Source: Roseomonas sp.
Lineage (GTDB): Bacteria; Pseudomonadota; Alphaproteobacteria; Acetobacterales; Acetobacteraceae
Length of the DNA: 64,000 bases
Assembly: GCA_020249435.1 (NCBI GenBank)
Contig: JADCFQ010000008.1
Coordinates: 62,001 to 126,000, forward strand
Direction of reading: 5' to 3'
The notes under the pieces were generated by a model. That model did no database searches. It had not been told where the DNA came from and worked only from the letters and a program-made list of their open reading frames with translations. Numbering within the stretch: position 1 is the first letter of the stretch; every line of letters starts with the position of its first letter. The position numbers and the translations under genes were made by a program. Below, in pieces: positions 37,505 through 46,277 of the stretch.

Positions 37505-37608
37505 GAGCATTTTCAGACCAAGTGGCTTCACCTGGCGGCTCGGAAAATGCGACCAAACAAGTTCTGGTGTGTCCCCCATGAGCGGAAGCGAATGGGAACA
37601 CACCAGAA
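37505..37608. repeat. Two-hairpin dispersed element, copy B
   Basis: The conserved half (37505-37558) matches copy A at 49 of 54 positions. In the second half TTCTGGTGTGT (37562-37572) pairs with ACACACCAGAA (37598-37608), and CCCAT (37575-37579) with ATGGG (37592-37596). The stem sequence is unlike that of copy A, yet the layout and the loop (GAGCGGAAGCGA against GAACGCACGCGA) are kept. It lies between the TRAP binding-protein gene and dctQ. Confidence 0.85.
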
Positions 37609-37679
37609 AGGCGCGTGATGCGCGCCTTCAATCCGATGCCGGATGGTGTGAAACCATCAGGCGCCGTAAGGCTTACCGA

Positions 37680-38654
37680 TCAGTTCGGCTTCCAATCGCG
37701 AATGCGGCGCAGCGTGGCCGCATCCAGCGTGCGTTCCCATTCCGCGAAGGCAGGCGCCAGCGCGGTCTGGAAGGCAGCGGTATCCACCTGCGTCACCACC
37801 GTCATGCCACGGCGGCGCAGTTCCTCAACGCCGCTCGCGTCATCGGCCGTCACGCGGTCCCGATTGGCCTTTTGCGCGGCGCGCGCGGCTTCCTGGAACA
37901 GGGCGCGATCAGCGGCAGAAAGCTTGCCGATCATGCCCGGATTGCAGATCATGACCGATGGCGAATAGACATGGTTCGTCAGCGTCATGAACTTCTGAAC
38001 CTGGTTGATGTTATTCGCCACAATCACGGAAATCGGGTTTTCCTGACCATCCACCGTGCCCTGCTGCAGGGCGGGGATCAATTCGCTGAAGGCCATGGGC
38101 GTTGGCAGCGCGCCAAGGGTTGAAAAGGCACGCATATGCACCTGGTTTTCCATGGTGCGTACCTTCAGGCCGCGCATATCCGCCGGCGCATTCACCTCAC
38201 GCCGTGAATTCGTCAAATGGCGGAAGCCGTTTTCAGTCCAGATCACGCCAACCAGGCCACGCGCCGGGAAACGCGCCAGCACGGCTGACCCGATATCGCT
38301 ATCCAGCACGCCGCGCGCATGGGCGGCATCGCGGAACAGGAAGGGCACGTCGAAAATGCGTACTTCAGGCACGAAATTGCCGACCGGCCCGGTGGAGGTG
38401 AAGGTGCAATCCAGTGTGCCAATCTGCACGCTTTCAACCATTTCGCGTTCATTGTCGTTGCGCTGCACGACCACGCGGTAGCGGTTATTCGTCAGACGCT
38501 CAAAATTATCCTTGAAGGTGGAAGCGCCAAGCCCGGTATGACTATTGGGCGGCAGACCGTGCTGGATGGTGATTTGCGGCTGCGCCAAGGCAGGCAGGGC
38601 AAAAAGCGGTGCGGCCAGACCGGCGGCCAGCGTCATGCGACGAAAAACGGACAT
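37680..38654 (-). CDS. TRAP transporter substrate-binding protein (DctP)
   Basis: 324 residues. Signal MSVFRRMTLAAGLAAPLF with cleavage near PALAQ and twin arginine. The DctP core includes FDVPFLFRDAAHAR, GLKVRTMENQVHM (its Arg normally binds the carboxylate) and IPALQQGTVDGQENP. It should feed a dicarboxylate or sugar-acid to the DctQM pair downstream on the same strand. The 190-bp gap to dctQ holds repeat copy B, which may lower permease expression relative to the binding protein. Confidence 0.94.
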   Translation of the reverse strand: MSVFRRMTLAAGLAAPLFALPALAQPQITIQHGLPPNSHTGLGASTFKDNFERLTNNRYRVVVQRNDNEREMVESVQIGTLDCTFTSTGPVGNFVPEVRIFDVPFLFRDAAHARGVLDSDIGSAVLARFPARGLVGVIWTENGFRHLTNSRREVNAPADMRGLKVRTMENQVHMRAFSTLGALPTPMAFSELIPALQQGTVDGQENPISVIVANNINQVQKFMTLTNHVYSPSVMICNPGMIGKLSAADRALFQEAARAAQKANRDRVTADDASGVEELRRRGMTVVTQVDTAAFQTALAPAFAEWERTLDAATLRRIRDWKPN

Positions 38655-38714
38655 GATGTCTCCTTGTCTTTTGGTTGGTTATTGGGTGGGGCAATACGTG
38701 AAGCCAAAGCCCCG

Positions 38715-39692
38715 TTAGTCAATCTTGATGCCGCTGTCACGCGCCACCTGACCCCAGCGCTGCGCATCTCGATCAAGCCAGGGCTGCAATTCGGCGGTCG
38801 GGATCAGCAGAGGCTCGGTATGATTGGCCTTGAGCCTTTCGAGCATCGCTACATCCATCGCCTTGTTGAAGGCATCCTGCAAGCGGGCCAGAATGGGTGC
38901 AGGAACGCGCGATTGCGTGAAGACGCCGTTCCAGACACTCAAATGATAACCAGCGACGCCTTCTTCTTGCAGTGTCGGGGTATTGGGCAGGCTGCCGATC
39001 CGCCGATCCATGGTGACCGCAAGCCCCTTGATCGAGCCTTGCAGGATATGCGGGGCAGAGGTCGCAGACGCATCAAACAGCAAATCAAGATCACCCGCGA
39101 GCAAGGCCGCAATCGCCGGCGCCGAACCGCGATAGGGCACATGCACAAAATCAACGCCCGCAAGCTTTTCCAGCATGACCAGCGACAGATGCGCTGATGA
39201 TCCATTGCCGACCGACCCAAAGGTCATCTTGCCTGGTTCGGCCTTGGCGCGCGCGATGGCTTCGCGCGCGCTGGCCGGGTTGTAGCGCCTCGGCAGGCAG
39301 GACATGACATTGGGCATATCCGCCATCATGCCCACGCCGACAAAAGCCTTGCGCGGGTCAAAGCGCGGATCGGGGTATAGGATGGGGTTCACCCCCTGGG
39401 TCGCCATGGTGCCAAGGAACAGGGTGTAGCCATCGGGCTCAGCCTGGGCGGCAGCCATGGCGCCGATATTGCCGCCGGCGCCGGCGCGATTTTCCACCAC
39501 AACAGGCTGGCCGAGGTGCCTTGCCATGGCTTCGGCAGCCAGGCGGCCCATGATGTCGGTGACGCCCCCCGGCGGATAGGGCACGATGATGCGCAAGGGC
39601 TTGTTCGGGAACGCGCCCTGGGCGTGAACGGTGGGTGCCGCCAGTAGTCCTGCGGAAAGCGCCAAGGCAGAGCGACGGGTGAAATGCGGCAT
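38715..39692 (-). CDS. Bug/TctC-family periplasmic binding protein (5 of 9)
   Basis: 325 residues from the ATG at 39692, with GGGAGG just upstream. Signal MPHFTRRSALALSAGLLAAP, cleavage near TVHAQ, twin arginine. Marks: LRIIVPYPPGGVTDIMG, NRAGAGGNIGAMA, DGYTLFLG, HVPYRGSAPAIAALLAGD. It follows the lactate-permease-like gene by 62 bp on the same strand and precedes the TRAP binding-protein gene by 60 bp. No TctAB partner; whether it serves the neighbouring permease is unknown. Confidence 0.92.
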   Translation of the reverse strand: MPHFTRRSALALSAGLLAAPTVHAQGAFPNKPLRIIVPYPPGGVTDIMGRLAAEAMARHLGQPVVVENRAGAGGNIGAMAAAQAEPDGYTLFLGTMATQGVNPILYPDPRFDPRKAFVGVGMMADMPNVMSCLPRRYNPASAREAIARAKAEPGKMTFGSVGNGSSAHLSLVMLEKLAGVDFVHVPYRGSAPAIAALLAGDLDLLFDASATSAPHILQGSIKGLAVTMDRRIGSLPNTPTLQEEGVAGYHLSVWNGVFTQSRVPAPILARLQDAFNKAMDVAMLERLKANHTEPLLIPTAELQPWLDRDAQRWGQVARDSGIKID

Positions 39693-39754
39693 AACGGGCC
39701 TCCCTTGAGTTTCTTGGCCCCAAACTGTGCGGCCTTGGCGCCGGATGCAAGCCC

Positions 39755-41158
39755 CTAGGATAAGAACGCCATCGCCCCCCAGCCCAGCAGCAGCACCGCC
39801 GCGAGCGATGGCCATAACAGCCGCCAAAGCTGAACGGGCTTGGTGCCATCGGCGAGCAGACCGCAAATCATGCCGGTGACCGCGAAGGACATGCCCGCCC
39901 CCGCCGCGCCGACGAAGTTATGCACCCCAGGTGCCAGCAGGGGCGGCAACCCCGCCGCCAGGCCAAGCTTGTATTGCACGGGCATCAGCGCCGCATTGGA
40001 CCCGACATTGGTTCCGGTCACGATCCCCGCCATCAGCCCAAGCGGCGGCACGGCATAGGGGGCCAACACGCCAAGCGCGGCAGCGGTTTCCTGCGCAAGT
40101 GCCGCGGTCGCACCGCTTTGGCCCATCCAACGCGCCAGCAACACATAAAGCAGCATGATCAACGCTGGCCTTGCGGCGCGCTTGAACGCCCCCTGAGCCA
40201 GATCAGGCGCCCCTACCCTCCGCGCCAACAGCAGCACCGCCACCGCCGCCAAAACCAGGGAGACATGCGTGGCAGGAAAGGCCGGCAAGTCAGCAAAGGG
40301 CTGCCAGGCGGGCGGGTTCGGCACAGCGCGCGCCGCCAAAAGGGCGACTGTGAGAAGGGCATAGGGTGCCAAACGCGCCATCGCCTTCCGCCAGGCAGTG
40401 CCATCCTGCGGCGGGTCAAGCCGCCACAGCGCAAAAACCAGCGGCAGGCCGGTCGCGATGACGCCAATCACCTCAAAAGGGAGCAGCCAATGGCAACCGA
40501 AAAGCAGCGCCGCTACCGCCAGCAGATAGGCCATTTGCGCGCGCTTTTCTGCGGGCGACACGGCAAGCCCCGCCGCCCGGCAAAGCCGCCACAGCTCCGG
40601 ACCCAGCGCCAATAACCACAGCGCATTGGGCAGTGCCGTGATGCGCGCAACTTCCTGCACGGGCTGGCCGATCAAGGCGGCGCCCAGCAGCGTGCCGGGG
40701 CCAAGCCCGCCCCAAGGGATCAGGCATAGCGCGAGCAACGCCATGGCGCCGGCTGGCGCGCCAAGAACGCCCATGCTGCGCAAGCTTGCCAAAGCAAACA
40801 CCGCGCCGACACCAAAGCCCGTGACACTTTCCATGAAACAACCAGCCAACAACGTCGCGATGAAAACGCGCCGCGCCGAGGCTGGTCTTTTCTGCCGCGC
40901 AACATCATCCGCTGAGACAGCCGCGTAAAACAATAGCCCCGCCAAAACCACGCCCATGGGCTGCAAAGCCAAATAGGCGCCGCGCAGGATTTGCTCGGCG
41001 AGGAACCCAGGCAAGCTGATGCTGTCGGGTAGTGAAACAAAAGCGGCAGGGATGGCCGCTGCAAGTGCCGCGACCACCGCCGGCACCGGCGCCACGCGCC
41101 CGGAAAACAACAGACCGATCAGCAAGATCAGCGGCAGCGCCTGCAGGGCGAGGGTCAT
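39755..41158 (-). CDS. L-lactate permease (LctP)-like transporter
   Basis: 467 residues, hydrophobic throughout with about twelve membrane segments. CFMESVTGFGVGAVFA near 105-120 and VTGTNVGSNAALMPVQ near 380-395 correspond to the GFG and SNxNSN regions of the lactate permease family. That family imports lactate or glycolate with protons. It is shorter than classical LctP (about 550), and the ion-pair motifs differ, so substrate is not certain. The gene begins 6 bp after the metallo-beta-lactamase-fold gene, probably one operon. Confidence 0.75.
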   Translation of the reverse strand: MTLALQALPLILLIGLLFSGRVAPVPAVVAALAAAIPAAFVSLPDSISLPGFLAEQILRGAYLALQPMGVVLAGLLFYAAVSADDVARQKRPASARRVFIATLLAGCFMESVTGFGVGAVFALASLRSMGVLGAPAGAMALLALCLIPWGGLGPGTLLGAALIGQPVQEVARITALPNALWLLALGPELWRLCRAAGLAVSPAEKRAQMAYLLAVAALLFGCHWLLPFEVIGVIATGLPLVFALWRLDPPQDGTAWRKAMARLAPYALLTVALLAARAVPNPPAWQPFADLPAFPATHVSLVLAAVAVLLLARRVGAPDLAQGAFKRAARPALIMLLYVLLARWMGQSGATAALAQETAAALGVLAPYAVPPLGLMAGIVTGTNVGSNAALMPVQYKLGLAAGLPPLLAPGVHNFVGAAGAGMSFAVTGMICGLLADGTKPVQLWRLLWPSLAAVLLLGWGAMAFLS

Positions 41159-41164
41159 GTTGCT

Positions 41165-42148
41165 TTAGGCAGAAAGGGTGAAGGTCTTGCCGACCGCAGC
41201 GGGCACCACCATCGCCTCGCCATAGGCGCGTTCCAGCGCATTCACCGCGCGCCAACCCGTGCAATGGGCGGGGAAAAGATAGGTCAGACCGAAGCTGCCA
41301 AGATCACGCACAGTCTCGGGGATCACGCGTTCATTGATACCGGACAAATGAAACCCGCCCATCGCGGCAAATAATGGCACATCAGGAAAGCGCCGCCGCG
41401 CGGCATGCAGCACATTCACAATGCCGGTATGCGAACAGGCGGAAAACACAATCAAACCCTTGCCGCGCAGATTAACCGCCATGAAGCGCTCATCGCTCAG
41501 CCATTCATCCGCTTGCCAGGGCGTGGTTTCATCATCGCGCGCCACCTGGCCAGGCAGGCCGGTTTCATAAGCCGTGGTGCGCGGGATTTCGCCACTCACA
41601 TAAAAACCATCGGCGATGATGTGTTCATCGCGCTCCACAATGGGGCTGGCGCCCATCGCTTCCCAACCTGCGGGTAGGGGAACAGGGTCCATCGGGAAAA
41701 CCCCGCCATCGGGCTGGCGGCTGCCGCGTTCACGGAACATGCCGGGGTGGAGATATAGCGGCACGGCGCGCCCGCCATTGGCAGCGCGCGTCATTTCAAT
41801 CGCCTTGGGCAGACCGCCGGCATGATCCCAATGGCCATGCGAGAGCACCATGGCCTCAATCGCCGCGAAATCCACGCCAAGCCGCGTGCCATTGCGTTCC
41901 ACCGCGTAATCCACCGGGCCGCCATCAAACAATACGGTGCGGGATTTGCCGCCGATCTCCGCGCGCACCACCAAAGCGAGGCCATGATTGGCGCAGCACA
42001 GCGCGCCGCCCATGGTGCGCTTCATTCCCTGGCGTCGCAGCCGATCCCATTCGCGCGTCACGAAACTCGGGGTCGAGGAAAGACTATCGGTGACATTATC
42101 CACCAGCACCGTGATTTCGATGCGATCCGCTGCGATGGGGTCGGCCAT
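41165..42148 (-). CDS. Metallo-beta-lactamase-fold hydrolase
   Basis: 327 residues. The metal site SHGHWDHAGGL (about residue 105-115) is the H-x-H-x-D-H motif; further ligands are expected at the His of SACSHTGIVN and in the C-terminal PAHCTGW. The N-terminal ITVLVDNVTDSLSSTP resembles the subgroup named for a dihydropterin-phosphate synthase activity, but that annotation is weak here. Substrate unknown. It lies between a DMT exporter gene (12 bp) and the lactate-permease-like gene (6 bp), which suggests a small transport and hydrolysis operon. Confidence 0.88.
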   Translation of the reverse strand: MADPIAADRIEITVLVDNVTDSLSSTPSFVTREWDRLRRQGMKRTMGGALCCANHGLALVVRAEIGGKSRTVLFDGGPVDYAVERNGTRLGVDFAAIEAMVLSHGHWDHAGGLPKAIEMTRAANGGRAVPLYLHPGMFRERGSRQPDGGVFPMDPVPLPAGWEAMGASPIVERDEHIIADGFYVSGEIPRTTAYETGLPGQVARDDETTPWQADEWLSDERFMAVNLRGKGLIVFSACSHTGIVNVLHAARRRFPDVPLFAAMGGFHLSGINERVIPETVRDLGSFGLTYLFPAHCTGWRAVNALERAYGEAMVVPAAVGKTFTLSA

Positions 42149-42160
42149 GATTTCCTCCGC

Positions 42161-43039
42161 TCAGCTCTTTCGGCGCGTCTCGGCAATGGTGATGACCAGC
42201 GCGCCGGCCAGGATGATGCCTCCGCCAAGCCAGGTCCAGGGATCGGGCACTTCGCCGAAGAAAATCCAGCCAAAGCCTACCACGGGCAAAAGCCGCAGAT
42301 ATTGGAAGGGCGCGACGGCAGAGGCTTCGCCCGCGCGATAGGCCGAGGTCAGCAGCCAGATGATGCCGGGCGTGGTGATGGCGAAGGCCAGCAGAAATAG
42401 CAGATCGAAGGCGCTGACCGGCGTGAAGGCGGAAATGGCGAAGGGCAGCATGCCAAGGCTGGTCACCACACCAACCCAGGCGAGCACGGTTTCATTCGGT
42501 TCTGTTTGCGCCAACATGCGGCTGGTGAGCGTAATACCGCACCAACTGGCGGCTGACGCCAGCGCAAGCACGACACCGATGAAGGAAATCTCTGCCCCTG
42601 GCCTCAGCATCAGGACCACGCCCAGAAACCCTGCCATGGTACCAATCCAGCGCGCCGTGCCGATATGCTCCTTCAAGACCGGCCCTGCGAGCAGCGTCGT
42701 GAACATGACATTGGTGAAGGACAGCACGGTGGCGGTGGCGAGATCGAGGAACACAAAGGACAGGAAGTAAAAACCCCAAGTCAGCAGGCTGGCCGCGCCG
42801 CGCATGATATGCAGCCCGCGCCGATTGGTGCGAAACACCTGAAGCCCGGTGCGCAACAATAGCGGCATGACCCAGAGCAATTGCCCGAAGGAACGCGCGA
42901 AAAGCTGCATCGCGGTTGGGATGCCACGTTCATTCATGTAGCGGATTGCGAGCGCTTCCCCGGCAAAGAGCATGGCAGCCAGGCTCATCAGCACCGCACC
43001 ACGCAGATTGCCCGGCAAGCTGTTCCAGCGCGGTGTCAT
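42161..43039 (-). CDS. EamA-family (DMT) transporter
   Basis: 292 residues from the ATG at 43039 (MTPRWNSLPGNLRGAVLM); a start 18 codons upstream is possible. Ten hydrophobic segments in two EamA repeats are visible; the first repeat ends near GTMAGFLGVVLML and the second has APFQYLRLLPVVGFGWIFFGE, a typical end of repeat pattern. Such carriers often export amino acids or metabolites. It is divergent from the reductase at 43169 and first of a minus-strand run. Confidence 0.9.
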   Translation of the reverse strand: MTPRWNSLPGNLRGAVLMSLAAMLFAGEALAIRYMNERGIPTAMQLFARSFGQLLWVMPLLLRTGLQVFRTNRRGLHIMRGAASLLTWGFYFLSFVFLDLATATVLSFTNVMFTTLLAGPVLKEHIGTARWIGTMAGFLGVVLMLRPGAEISFIGVVLALASAASWCGITLTSRMLAQTEPNETVLAWVGVVTSLGMLPFAISAFTPVSAFDLLFLLAFAITTPGIIWLLTSAYRAGEASAVAPFQYLRLLPVVGFGWIFFGEVPDPWTWLGGGIILAGALVITIAETRRKS

Positions 43040-43168
43040 GGGCGGCAGGGATGGTTCAGGGGCAAGCGCGTGATTCCGCGAAGGGTTGCACAATCACCCT
43101 GCGACCTTGCCCTGCCCTTGGCAAGGGATGGCGCTTTGCGGCAGCCTGCCCTGAGCAAGGAGATTGCG

Positions 43169-44233
43169 ATGACCAGTGCCGCCGAACAAAGCGCCATCCG
43201 AGACGCCGTGGATCATGGCCCGATCCTGATCTGGGGCGCGGGTGCCATTGGCGGGACAATCGGCGCCGCCTTGGTGCGTGCGCGTCATGCCGTGGTGTTT
43301 GTGGATATCGTCGAAGATCATGTGGCTGCGATTCGTGACCCGGCGGTGGGCCTTACCATTGAAGGCCCGGTTGATGCGCACCGGATCGTCGCGCCCGCCT
43401 ATACGCCGGAGACATTAAAGGGCCAGTTCCGCCGCGTGCTGCTCTGTGTGAAGGCGCAGGATACGGAAGCCGCCTGCCACGCCATCGCACCGCATCTGGC
43501 GCCAGATGGCTATGTTGTGTCGCTGCAAAACGGGCTTTGTGAGGCTTTGATCGCGCCGATTTTGGGCGAAGCGCGCACCATTGGCTGCTTCGTCAATTTC
43601 AGCGCCGATTGGCTGGCGCCGGGGCGGATCATCTATGGCGGGCGCGGCGCGCTGGTGCTGGGTGAATTGAATGGGGTCATCACGCCACGCCTGACTGCGC
43701 TGCATCGCATGCTGCGCGATCATTTTGAACCCGTTGCGATCATGACCGAGAATATCTGGGGCTATCTCTGGGGCAAGATTGCTTACAGCTCCATGCTCTA
43801 TACGCAGGCGCTGGGTGAGAAAGGCATTGCCGATGCGCTGGCGCGGCCCGAATTGCTGCCGCTATGGCGGCGGCTTGGTCAGGAAGCCATGGCTGTCGCG
43901 CGGGCTGAAGGTGTCATTGTCGGCAGCTTCAATGGTTTTGACCCGGCCGCCTTCGCGCCTGACGCAACCGAAGCATCCGCCGCTGCTTCCATTGCCGCCA
44001 TGGTTGCATTCAATCGCCCCAATGCAAAAACCCATTCCGGCATATGGCGCGATTTATGGGTGCGCCGGCGCCGCACGCCAGTGGATGCGCAAATCGCGCC
44101 TGTCCTGGATATCGCTGCGCGCCACAGCGTGGCCTGTCCTACCATCACGCGGCTGGTTGCGATGATCCATGAATGTGAGGGGGGCACGCGCCCGGCCTCG
44201 GATGATAATTTGCTGGAACTGATGCGAAGCTAA
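43169..44233 (+). CDS. 2-Dehydropantoate 2-reductase-like (ketopantoate reductase family)
   Basis: 354 residues from the ATG at 43169, preceded by AAGGAG at 43157-43162; upstream sequence is open but unrelated. The N-terminal NADP motif ILIWGAGAIGGTIGAAL sits near residue 18-34, and the C-terminal helical domain contains a Lys-like position in WGYLWGKIAYSSMLYT. Family members reduce ketopantoate to pantoate, but several PanE-like proteins act on other substrates. The chain is longer than PanE (about 300), and no pantothenate genes are nearby. Its 3' end overlaps the M20 peptidase gene by 4 bp. Confidence 0.82.
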   Translation: MTSAAEQSAIRDAVDHGPILIWGAGAIGGTIGAALVRARHAVVFVDIVEDHVAAIRDPAVGLTIEGPVDAHRIVAPAYTPETLKGQFRRVLLCVKAQDTEAACHAIAPHLAPDGYVVSLQNGLCEALIAPILGEARTIGCFVNFSADWLAPGRIIYGGRGALVLGELNGVITPRLTALHRMLRDHFEPVAIMTENIWGYLWGKIAYSSMLYTQALGEKGIADALARPELLPLWRRLGQEAMAVARAEGVIVGSFNGFDPAAFAPDATEASAAASIAAMVAFNRPNAKTHSGIWRDLWVRRRRTPVDAQIAPVLDIAARHSVACPTITRLVAMIHECEGGTRPASDDNLLELMRS

Positions 44234-45375
44234 GCCAGCGTCGTCAGCAGCCCCGCCATCAGCTTGGCGCGCGGCACCAGGCTATCTATCAGCACATGTT
44301 CTTCCAGCGTATGCGCCATGGCACCCTGCACGCCGAGCCCATCCAAAGTGGTGATGCCAAGCGCACCGGTGAAATTACCATCGGAACCGCCACCGCTTGA
44401 TTGGTGATTGATGTCAAAGCCAATCGCCTGCGCAATCTCCCGCGCATGGCGATAAAGCGCCATCACCTTCGCATCAGGCTCCCAAACCGGGCGCGTCACG
44501 CCGCGGGTCACTTCAAGCTGCACATCATTGGTGGAAGACCGGAGCGCCAGCATTTTCTCCACACCGGCATCAAGGTCTTCCTGGCGCTTGGCCATGGAAA
44601 GCGCCTCGGCCTCCGTGGTGGTGGTGACGCAATTCACCCATTGGCCGCCATGCAGGACGCCCACGGAAAAAGTGCAATCCTCGGTTGTCATGTCCTCGAT
44701 CGCCAGAATCTGGCGGCACATTTCCTTGATGGAGCTCCGCCCTTCCGCGAGCCTGGCGCCAGCATGGGAAGGCCGCCCCGTGGTCTTCAGGTTGAAGCGT
44801 GCAATGGCATAGCGCCCGGTCACCACGCCGCCATCCGCCCGCGCTGGCTCCGGCACCAGCACGAATTTATGCCGCGCAGCTTCCGCTTCGATCAGATCGC
44901 GCGTGGAAGGGCTGCCGATTTCCTCATCGCTGGTCAGCAGAATGGTGATGGGCAGCGGGGTCGCGATTTTCGCCGCGATGATCTGGCGCATGGCTTCCAC
45001 CGCCAGCACCGTGCCGCCCTTCATGTCGAGAATGCCGGGGCCGTAGCAGCGATTGCCTTCGCGCCGGATCGGCAGTTTTTCGAGCGTGCCGATGGGATGC
45101 ACCGTATCCAGATGCGCCATCACCAGAATGCCAGGCGCGCCATCTCCGGCGGGGTGCGGGAAGCGCGCGCGCACGCAATCGCCAAGCCCCATGCGCCCGG
45201 GGATGCGATCAATCCGCGCGCCGAGCAGCGCCAAATCGCGCGACGCCAAATCCATCATGCGATTGACCGCGCTTGCGTCGAAGGTCGGGCTTTCGCAGGC
45301 GGCCCAGCGCATCAGGCGGGCCAGGATGTCATCAGCTTCGAAAGGCAGGGCAAGGGCGGCGGTGGCGTCAGGCAT
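44230..45375 (-). CDS. M20-family metallopeptidase (carboxypeptidase G2-like)
   Basis: 381 residues. The two-zinc site is visible: His in VMAHLDTVHP, bridging Asp in YGPGILDMKGG, catalytic Glu in TSDEEIGSP, and the last His in GAMAHTLEEHV. A dimerisation domain (about 185-295) interrupts the catalytic domain. The family hydrolyses C-terminal glutamate, N-acyl or N-carbamoyl amino acids. It is divergent from the Asp/Glu-racemase-fold gene, 125 bp apart. The combination recalls hydantoin or N-acyl amino acid use, but the substrate is not fixed by sequence. Confidence 0.92.
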   Translation of the reverse strand: MPDATAALALPFEADDILARLMRWAACESPTFDASAVNRMMDLASRDLALLGARIDRIPGRMGLGDCVRARFPHPAGDGAPGILVMAHLDTVHPIGTLEKLPIRREGNRCYGPGILDMKGGTVLAVEAMRQIIAAKIATPLPITILLTSDEEIGSPSTRDLIEAEAARHKFVLVPEPARADGGVVTGRYAIARFNLKTTGRPSHAGARLAEGRSSIKEMCRQILAIEDMTTEDCTFSVGVLHGGQWVNCVTTTTEAEALSMAKRQEDLDAGVEKMLALRSSTNDVQLEVTRGVTRPVWEPDAKVMALYRHAREIAQAIGFDINHQSSGGGSDGNFTGALGITTLDGLGVQGAMAHTLEEHVLIDSLVPRAKLMAGLLTTLA

Positions 45376-45500
45376 GGTGTCTCCGGGTCGCGTGAGTGTT
45401 CTCGGGGGAAGCCTGCTGCGCCGCGCGGCTTAGGGCAAGTGGGCAACTCGGCAGGCTTGCCGCCGCATGTTATGGTTCTGGCCAGACAAGGAAACTGCCC

Positions 45501-46238
45501 ATGCGCCTGCTGATCGCCAACGCGAATACTACCGAAGCCATTACCGAAACCTGCGCTGCCGTGGCGCGCGCCGCCGCCGCGCCGGGCACCGAGATCATTG
45601 GTGCGACACCGCGCTTCGGCCCTTCGGTGATCGCGACACGGGTTGAGAATGTCATTGCCGGCCATGCTTTGCTCGAAGCTCTGGCCGAACATGCCGGGAA
45701 GGTTGATGCGGTTTTGCTCGCCGTCAGTTTTGACACGGCCTTGGACGCGGCGCGGCAGATGATGCCCTGCCCGGTGCTTGGCATGACGGAAGCGGCGGCG
45801 CTGACCGCCTGCATGATGGGCGGGCGCTTTGGGCTGATCACCTTCGGCAATGTGGAGCCTTACCGCGAATTGATCGCGCGCCATGGGCTAACGGCGCGGC
45901 TGGCTGCCTTGGCGGGTTTGGATGCGACCCCGCCCGAGGCACTCGCCAATCCCGAAGGTGTCGCCGAGAAACTGCGCATCGCGGTGGAAGGGCTGGCGGC
46001 GCAGGGCGCGGATTCAGTGGTTTTAGCCGGCGCGGCGCTGGCCGGCTTCGATCAGCGTCTGGCCGGGCGGGCGGCCTTGCCATTGTTTGATGGCATTCGC
46101 TGCGGCGTGAAGCTGGCCGAGGCGCTGGTGGCGCTCAACCCGCCGCGCGCACAAAGCGGTTCCTATGCCCCGCCGCAGGGGCGGCTTAGCCAGGGCTTGA
46201 CGCCAAGCCTTTCAGCTCGTTTGCTTGGCGATCAGTGA
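45501..46238 (+). CDS. Asp/Glu/hydantoin racemase-fold protein lacking the catalytic cysteines
   Basis: 245 residues from the ATG at 45501 (AAGGAA upstream). The start MRLLIANANTTEAITE and the segments ARQMMPCPVLGMTEAA and FGLITFGN match hydantoin racemases. In that family a cysteine stands in an ACxxDPGL-type motif and another in LGCAGM. Here the aligned segments read AVSFDTAL and LAGAAL, so both appear replaced. Other cysteines exist elsewhere but not at these places. It is therefore unlikely to be a standard two-base racemase and may catalyse a different reaction. Confidence 0.8.
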   Translation: MRLLIANANTTEAITETCAAVARAAAAPGTEIIGATPRFGPSVIATRVENVIAGHALLEALAEHAGKVDAVLLAVSFDTALDAARQMMPCPVLGMTEAAALTACMMGGRFGLITFGNVEPYRELIARHGLTARLAALAGLDATPPEALANPEGVAEKLRIAVEGLAAQGADSVVLAGAALAGFDQRLAGRAALPLFDGIRCGVKLAEALVALNPPRAQSGSYAPPQGRLSQGLTPSLSARLLGDQ

Positions 46239-46277
46239 AGTCCCGCTGATTGGTTGAGCGCTGCGCGCAAATGCGGC

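Noticed and set aside
43169-44233. Assignment as panE proper
   Set aside because: Longer than PanE, no pantothenate genes around, and catalytic residues could not be placed with certainty.
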